From an uncultured Campylobacter sp. (GTDB taxonomy: Bacteria; Campylobacterota; Campylobacteria; Campylobacterales; Campylobacteraceae), in contig NZ_CALHII010000082.1 in NCBI RefSeq assembly GCF_938030815.1, positions 1-11,068 on the forward strand: a DNA stretch of 11,068 nt, read 5' to 3'. Within the stretch, counting starts at the first letter, position 1, and every line of letters begins with the position of its first letter. The position numbers and the translations under genes were made by a program. The notes beneath the pieces are model-generated. The model was not told the DNA's origin. It made no database searches and saw only the letters and a list, made by a program, of their open reading frames with translations. This document shows, in pieces, positions 6,876 through 11,068 of the stretch.

Positions 6876-7295
6876 ATTACAAAGCTTCTTGTGGGCACGA
6901 GCATCGGCACCACCGCGGCGATCGTGCCGCTTACTATCGGCTCGGCGCCCTTTATCGCTCGCCTCATCGAAAGCGCGCTGCTGGAGGTCGATAGCGGCGT
7001 GATCGAGGCGGCAAAGAGCTTCGGTGCGAGCAAGACGCAGATTATCTTTCGCGTGATGTTCGTCGAAGCGCTGCCTAGTATCATCGGCGCGATTACGCTC
7101 ACGCTCATCGTCATCATCGGATTTACGGCGATGGCGGGCACTGTCGGCGGCGGCGGGCTCGGCGACGTGGCGATCCGCTACGGCTTTCAGCGTTTCCGCC
7201 CCGATATAATGGCATACACCGTCGTGATCCTGATCGTACTCGTGCAGATAATCCAAAGCATCGGAAATTTATTCTATAAAATCACGAAAAAGTAG
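6876..7295 (+). pseudogene. metI: C-terminal remnant of methionine ABC transporter permease MetI
   Basis: MetI is the inner-membrane permease of the MetNIQ methionine importer, normally about 217 residues. Homology starts abruptly after a TAA at 6873-6875 with ITKLLVGTSIGTTAAIVPLT, a segment found well inside the protein, and runs to the normal C-terminus. It keeps the EAA loop that contacts the ATPase (IEAAKSFGASKTQIIFRV) and the GTVGGGGLGD segment before the last helix. The first roughly 80 residues, with the initial membrane helices, are missing. A GTG at 6891 could start a 134-residue product, but no ribosome site precedes it. No metN or metQ is adjacent. One counted line (6901-6960) is 40/60 G+C, well above the surrounding spacers. 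It is read as a deletion or recombination remnant; a full copy may exist elsewhere. Confidence 0.8.
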
Positions 7296-7703
7296 GGGTT
7301 TAGACGGGGCCTCTTGCTATCGCGAAAAGTAAATGTACGAGCGATGACGCATATCGCAAACGGTATTTGACTGCGCCCAAGCTTTGTCTTTTTGTGTTCG
7401 TATCCGGCTATTTGTACTCTTGCTTGCATTGAAATTCTACGCTTAGCTTCGGGCATTCATTCTCCGTGTTCGTAGTGGCAGGTTAAAATTTTGATTTATG
7501 AGCGGACTTTCTAAAATTTAGCTACGATCGTTCGGTGAAAATTTAAAGAATTTCGAGCATATAAAATACGCAGGGGTGGGCTTGCCTTAGTATTTCTCGC
7601 CGGGCGGTTTGAAATTTCAGGCGGGTTTGGGCGCGGCGCATAAATTTACGCTAAAATTTAACTAAAATCGGTGCGGTCTGCCCGCTAAATTCAGGAAAGG
7701 ATA
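7296..7703. other. 408-base gene-poor stretch after the metI remnant
   Basis: No convincing gene was found on either strand. The open frames present are about 30-60 codons, lack a good ribosome site and resemble no family I know. The first half is GC-richer and continues the composition of the metI remnant, the second half is mixed. Towards the end, TAAAAT at 7663-7668 is a possible -10 for the methyltransferase gene, about 40 bases before its start. The stretch may hold decayed sequence from the event that truncated metI. Confidence 0.45.
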
Positions 7704-8516
7704 ATGATGATTTTAGCTTCAAACTACGATGAAATCGACTTTGACGCGCTTTATAAGGCGCAAAAAGCAAAGAGCTCGTTCGGTAAAAAACTAGCCGAGC
7801 ATTGGGACAAAAAGGCGCCGAGCTTCAACGAAGGCGTGATGAAAAGCGCCTACGCGCGCGAGTTTATAGACAAAGTCGATTTTGCTGGCGTCTCCACGCT
7901 GCTTGATTTCGCGTGCGGCGCGGGCGCGTTAAGCGTGCTGGCGGCGGAAAAGGTGGATAAAATTTACGGCTACGATTTTTCGCCCAAAATGCTGGAATTC
8001 GCCCGCGAGAACGCTAAAGCCTACGGCGCAGAAAACGCTAAATTTGCGCAAAAAGCCTTCGAGGACGACTGGTCTGACGTGCCTGAGTGCGACGTGGTTT
8101 TAGCTTCGCGCTGCCTTGAGGTGGACGATCTAAAAACCGCGCTTGGAAAGCTTCTTTCAAAGACCAAAAAGGCGCTTTATATCACGTTTAAGGTGGGCGG
8201 CAGCTTCGTGGATGATGAAATTTTGGATGCGATAGGGCGCGAAGTGGAGCAAAAGCCAGGCTTCGTCTATCTTTTAAACATCCTGTTTCAAATGGGCTAT
8301 ATGCCGAGCCTCAGCTACATTAAAGCCCAATGTCACGGCGGCGGAGCGAAAAGCGCGGAGGAGTTTGTGCAAAAGACGCGCTGGGGGCTTGGCGGCGAGC
8401 TAAGCGAAACGGAGGAGGCGCGGCTAGCGAAGTATTTTAACAGCGGCGAATACGAGCCAAAGCGGGATTTTATGCACTGGGCGTTCGTGCGGGTGGATAA
8501 AACGAATGAGCTTTAG
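7704..8516 (+). CDS. Class I SAM-dependent methyltransferase
   Basis: The 270-residue protein has a Rossmann-type methyltransferase domain: motif I LLDFACGAG (66-74), the acidic end of strand 2 in IYGYDFS (87-93, Asp91 expected to bind the SAM ribose), and motif II CDVVLASRCLE (129-139). An N-terminal helical segment with HWDKKAPSFNEGV (33-45) resembles the HW...A..y...v start common in small-molecule methyltransferases. The C-terminal part (about 165-265) is probably the substrate lid; its target is not recognisable. AGGAAAGGAT (7693-7702) precedes two adjacent ATGs at 7704 and 7707, the second being better spaced. It stands alone between spacers, and its codons are rich in GCG and GGC compared with the division cluster. 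Confidence 0.82.
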   Translation: MMILASNYDEIDFDALYKAQKAKSSFGKKLAEHWDKKAPSFNEGVMKSAYAREFIDKVDFAGVSTLLDFACGAGALSVLAAEKVDKIYGYDFSPKMLEFARENAKAYGAENAKFAQKAFEDDWSDVPECDVVLASRCLEVDDLKTALGKLLSKTKKALYITFKVGGSFVDDEILDAIGREVEQKPGFVYLLNILFQMGYMPSLSYIKAQCHGGGAKSAEEFVQKTRWGLGGELSETEEARLAKYFNSGEYEPKRDFMHWAFVRVDKTNEL

Positions 8517-8558
8517 CTTAGTTGCCTTATTTTATGAATGAAGCAAGATAAATTTTGA

Positions 8559-8620
8559 AGCTAAATTTAGCTAGAAAAGAAGCGTAAATTTAGCCTGCCA
8601 AAAATTTTATCGATAAAATT
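8559..8620. repeat. Two perfect palindromes after the methyltransferase gene
   Basis: AGCTAAATTTAGCT at 8559-8572 is a 14-base perfect palindrome and AATTTTATCGATAAAATT at 8603-8620 an 18-base one, 30 bases apart. They lie 43 and 87 bases past the methyltransferase stop. Neither is followed by a T-run. They could form cruciforms or RNA hairpins ending the upstream transcript, or bind a dimeric protein. AT-rich spacers produce short palindromes by chance, but 18 bases with a central ATCGAT is less easily dismissed. Confidence 0.55.
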
Positions 8621-8648
8621 GCAAGAGCCGGTAAGTATTCATTTTTAA

Positions 8649-8723
8649 AAATTTAATGCAAAATCGAGATTGTTTGCCTGCTAAAAAAGAAGCAAGCCAA
8701 AAAAATCTCGCTTCATTAAATTT
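8649..8723. repeat. 75-nt three-tier imperfect hairpin
   Basis: Three nested arms point to one long fold: AAATTTAATG (8649-8658) with CATTAAATTT (8714-8723), CGAGATT (8665-8671) with AATCTCG (8704-8710), and GCCTGCT (8676-8682) with AGCAAGC (8691-8697, one C-A mismatch), closing on an 8-nt A-rich loop. The outer two tiers are perfect, separated by small internal loops. The fold ends 59 bases before the membrane-protein start at 8783. It might be a leader RNA structure, a small RNA, or a miniature mobile-element relic; no flanking target duplication was recognised. Confidence 0.5.
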
Positions 8724-8757
8724 AAAACACTACGGAGTAAAAAAGCAAAATTTGAGC

Positions 8758-8778
8758 TAAAATAACCAGGAAAGGCGG
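8758..8778 (+). promoter_or_regulatory. Ribosome binding site and tentative -10 of the membrane-protein gene
   Basis: AGGAAAGGCGG (8768-8778) is a strong purine-rich ribosome site four bases before ATG 8783 and decides that start. TAAAAT at 8758-8763 is a possible -10, but would leave a leader of only about 13 nt, so the true promoter may lie further upstream, within or before the hairpin at 8649-8723. Confidence 0.4.
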
Positions 8779-8782
8779 TAAA

Positions 8783-9895
8783 ATGCAAACGCAAAAAGAC
8801 AAAACCCCTGCGGACATCAGCCAAATTCCGCAAGAAATTTTAAAAAGCTACGATAGATTTCGCTTTTGTAGATATCTGTTTTTTGGGACACTTTTGACAT
8901 TCCTAATTTATATCGTCGTGTTTCTTACGTTTGTAAATGATGCGCCCATAATGTCGTTTTTATGCATGCTCGCGCTATCTGCGATAAATATACTCGTCTG
9001 CCTAAACAGGCTGAAGTATAAAAAATACGCCCTGCTTTTATTTAGCGATGCAGATAAGGCATTTATGCTTATATGGATACATGTGGCTGCGATATTTTAT
9101 GTCCTTTATGCTTTGGTCGGATTTTATTTACAGATAAAATATCACATAGACTGGGATACACGTCAGATTATACCCGCTATTTTTATCGCTATTCCGGTGG
9201 CGATAATAACATATAACGCAAATCCGGAATTCGACGCCGATGAGACCGTGTATCTACCAGCGCCAAAATCGCAGACAAAAATCGGCGGAGCGGTCGCTGA
9301 TAAAATTTCTGGCGAGCAAAATTTTAACAAAACAAACGGCAAGGCGCAAGGTGCCCAAGATGAAGCCGCTAAATTTGAGCAAAAATTTAATGACGCGAGC
9401 CTTGAAACAGAATCTATCCAAAGCAAAGAGGAAGCGCTGGAGTACGGCAAAGCTCTAGCACAAATTGCAAAAAATTTAAAGCAAAAATATCAACTTCACC
9501 GTTTGATCAGATTTGCTTTCGTGAGTTTTGCGACAACGGTTTTTTTGATTTTATTTTTACCAAATTCGTACGAAGTACACTGGGCGTTTATAGTTAGCGC
9601 CGTTTGCACGCTTATATTTCTCTTTTCAAAGCGCAGATACAGCAAACTTTTCGTAGAAAATCCCGAAAAAAGCAATACGATTTTCGCGATAGAAAATTTT
9701 GCGATTATGACATTGGTTTTGTATTATCCCATTATGGCTATAGCGTTATGGTTTGCCGGCGGCGGTAGTGAATCTAGCGATATAGGGCTATTTTTTGGCT
9801 TATTTTATCTTCTAGCAGTGACGCCTGTGTCCGTTATTACTACCCTTGTTTGCCTAGTACGCAACTTAAGCGTTTATAAAGAGATAAAAGAGTGA
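8783..9895 (+). CDS. Unrecognised membrane protein made of two similar four-helix halves
   Basis: I do not recognise the family of this 370-residue protein. Hydrophobic segments fall at about 31-51, 54-74, 93-118 and 129-146, then a polar, Lys/Glu/Gln/Ala-rich stretch (about 147-238), then again at about 240-260, 266-283, 302-328 and 334-360. The halves can be laid over each other: FCRYLFFGTLLTFL against LIRFAFVSFATTVF, and after the second helix LNRLKYKK against FSKRRYSK, each followed by an acidic loop and a long third helix. This suggests an internal duplication of a four-helix unit, judged by eye and not scored. There is no signal-peptide cleavage site or enzymatic motif. The start is fixed by the strong ribosome site before 8783. 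A transport or envelope role is only a guess. Confidence 0.75.
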   Translation: MQTQKDKTPADISQIPQEILKSYDRFRFCRYLFFGTLLTFLIYIVVFLTFVNDAPIMSFLCMLALSAINILVCLNRLKYKKYALLLFSDADKAFMLIWIHVAAIFYVLYALVGFYLQIKYHIDWDTRQIIPAIFIAIPVAIITYNANPEFDADETVYLPAPKSQTKIGGAVADKISGEQNFNKTNGKAQGAQDEAAKFEQKFNDASLETESIQSKEEALEYGKALAQIAKNLKQKYQLHRLIRFAFVSFATTVFLILFLPNSYEVHWAFIVSAVCTLIFLFSKRRYSKLFVENPEKSNTIFAIENFAIMTLVLYYPIMAIALWFAGGGSESSDIGLFFGLFYLLAVTPVSVITTLVCLVRNLSVYKEIKE

Positions 9896-9897
9896 AA

Positions 9898-10149
9898 TTA
9901 GTAAAATTTAAACGAGTTTTTAAATAACTTTATCGCGCGAATATACTTCATCAGCTCCTTGTCGGAGTATCCTTTTGCTGTGGAATGACAGCTTAAATTT
10001 AGAATTTAAATCAATCCAAAGCAGCACTTTGCGTCTTTAAATTTGCAAGCCCGCCATTTAAATATATCTATTTATCTACGTTCATTAAAACGCTTTAAAT
10101 TAGCTGAGTATAGAAGTAAGAAAATAAAGAGCGTGGAGATTTTAGGCAT
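9898..10149 (-). pseudogene. Possible decayed small exported protein gene
   Basis: Two minus-strand pieces in this 291-base spacer look protein-like. An ATG at 10149-10147 begins MPKISTLFIFLLLYSANLK, resembling a signal peptide, and stops at 10072. Lower down, an open frame from 10005 to a TAA at 9900-9898 encodes SCHSTAKGYSDKELMKYIRA and a basic tail; CH followed by a GYSD-E-KYI pattern is reminiscent of the C-terminal half of small c-type cytochromes, although no full CxxCH is present. The pieces are in the order expected for one gene but are separated by stops, and no ribosome site precedes the ATG. This may be a degraded gene or chance. Confidence 0.22.
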
Positions 10150-10156
10150 AGCAAAT

Positions 10157-10180
10157 GCGTTTAAATTTGATCTTAAACGC
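10157..10180 (-). terminator. Hairpin just after the Kef-type gene
   Basis: GCGTTTAA (10157-10164) and TTAAACGC (10173-10180) form a perfect 8-bp stem with an 8-nt loop, six bases past the minus-strand TAG at 10189-10187. The bases that follow on the minus strand (ATTTGC) are only weakly T-rich, so termination efficiency is uncertain, but position and stem suggest the 3' end of the antiporter transcript. Confidence 0.45.
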
Positions 10181-10186
10181 TCAAGG

Positions 10187-11068
10187 CTACTGCGTTAGCT
10201 TGCATTTCAGCGCCTCTTGTAAAAGCGCATTGGCTACTACTCTCTCCTTTTTTACGAAGATAAAATTTTCGCCGTATTCGCTCTGCAGCTCGCTTTGTGG
10301 ATCGGCACCCGTATGCATCACTATGATATTTGCTTTTAAATTAGAGCCGTTTAGCATCTTGGCGACGATGTCGAGCTTTTGCTGATTTGCTATCGTTAGG
10401 ATGATGACCGACGCTTCGCGCGCATGCAGCTCGTCGATTGCGGTTTTTTGCATTATATTTACAAAGTATATGTTCTCTCCGCGCGATTTACCCAGATCTA
10501 CAAGCTCTAAATCGCTCTCGGCGACTACGTATAGCAGCCCCTGATCTTTAAGGCGTAGCACAACTTCTTGCCCTATCCTGCCGTAGCCTGCTACAATGAT
10601 GTGATTTTTCATCGGCGGGATTTGAGTTTTATGCTCCTCATCCTCGAGCTTTTCAACCTTGGACTCGAAACGGTTGGCGATTTTGTTTAAATTTTTAAGA
10701 ATAAACGGCGTTAAAATCATCGTCGCTGTTACGACTGTAATTAAAATTTGCCCGTTTTCCTTACTTAGCATATCGCGGCTCATCAACAGCGAAAAGATCG
10801 CAAGTGCAAACTCACCTATCTGGCATAGCGACAGCGCCGCTTTTAGCGCTATCCTTTTGCCGGTCGAGAGAAATAAGATCGCGTAAATCACAACTGTTTT
10901 AAGCGCCATTATAACGATAATAGCGAGCAGAATCAGCCCATAGTGCGAGACGATTACTTCGAAGTTTATCTGCATGCCAATCGTGATGAAAAAAAGCCCG
11001 AGCAGTATGTCTCGAAACGGCGGCGCTCACCTGGGCGTCGGTGAAATCCGAGCCCGACACGGCAACCT
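10187..11068 (-). CDS. Kef-type cation/proton antiporter, C-terminal part, with apparent frameshift
   Basis: The gene reads leftward and its 5' part lies outside the window. The visible part has late membrane helices of the sodium/proton exchanger domain with FRDILLGLFFITIGM and the family's QIGEFALAIF, then a linker and an RCK/TrkA-N domain opening with NHIIVAGYGRIGQEV, the nucleotide-binding Rossmann loop. Such proteins exchange K+ or Na+ for H+ across the inner membrane under control of the RCK domain. This frame is open only back to a TGA at 11029-11027. Upstream, the expected continuation SGSDFTDAQVSA lies in another frame (11022-11066), pointing to a frameshift near 11018-11026, perhaps a small deletion. 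An internal ATG at 10975 is within the conserved region and is not the true start. It could be a pseudogene or carry a sequence error. Confidence 0.8.

Noticed and set aside
6840..7256. 138-codon minus-strand frame over the metI remnant
   Set aside because: Its His/Arg/Asp-rich composition is typical of an antisense frame of GC-rich DNA; the plus frame is clearly MetI.
6891..7295. A complete short MetI permease starting at GTG 6891
   Set aside because: Homology begins upstream of the GTG (ITKLLV from 6876) and the initial membrane helices are absent, so it is a remnant.
7274..7456. 60-codon minus-strand frame after the metI remnant
   Set aside because: No ribosome site, no recognisable family, and it overlaps the end of metI antisense.
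7535..7645. Short minus-strand frame of about 33 codons before the methyltransferase gene
   Set aside because: It has an ATG but no ribosome site, and its Arg/Gln/Ala-rich residues suggest chance.
8649..8723. CRISPR repeat or tRNA
   Set aside because: There is no periodic repeat-spacer pattern and no cloverleaf or T-loop sequence; the element is a single long hairpin.
9240..9458. 72-codon plus-strand frame inside the membrane-protein gene
   Set aside because: It is a shifted reading of the lysine-rich linker; the main frame covers it on both sides.
10187..10975. A 262-residue RCK-domain protein starting at the ATG at 10975
   Set aside because: The codons upstream of that ATG still encode the conserved FRDILLGLFFITIG segment, so the ATG is internal.

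Overview
The window looks like chromosomal DNA of a Campylobacterota species, most probably a Campylobacter of the moderate-GC oral group (gracilis/rectus/showae-like). The evidence is the gene set and order (rsmH divergent from a PpiD-like protein, then ftsA and ftsZ), the style of the proteins, and AT-rich spacers dominated by the word AAATTT. The genus is inferred; the species cannot be told from this sequence.

Left part (1-1504): the tail of an unrecognised plus-strand gene enters from the left edge, changes frame once, and ends at 248 just before a good intrinsic terminator. A convergent AAATTT-rich spacer follows, then rsmH (16S rRNA m4C1402 methyltransferase) on the minus strand.

Central part (1505-6823): a divergent promoter region leads into the plus-strand cell-division cluster. 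It holds a class II aldolase-like protein that has lost its metal-binding histidines, a membrane-anchored PpiD/SurA-type chaperone that seems to lack the parvulin core, ftsA, ftsZ, and a Nim-like FMN-binding split-barrel protein that begins on the base after the ftsZ stop. The last four genes are tightly packed (8-nt overlap, 22-nt gap, 0-nt gap) and probably cotranscribed. An 11-bp stem-loop closes the cluster. FtsA tethers FtsZ filaments to the membrane, and the chaperone-like protein may help envelope proteins fold. rsmH, ftsA and ftsZ all use GTG starts.

Right part (6824-11068) is a looser accessory-type region: a GC-rich C-terminal remnant of the methionine ABC permease metI, about 400 bp without a convincing gene, a class I SAM-dependent methyltransferase, a spacer with perfect palindromes and a 75-nt composite hairpin, a membrane protein built from two similar four-helix halves, a possible decayed small exported gene, and on the minus strand the C-terminal part of a Kef-type cation/proton antiporter with an apparent frameshift about 40 bases from the window edge.

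No tRNA, rRNA, CRISPR array, insertion sequence or phage gene was found. The best candidates for something undescribed are the two-fold-repeat membrane protein with its hairpin leader and the non-catalytic aldolase-like protein next to the division operon. Neither amounts to a demonstrated new system.
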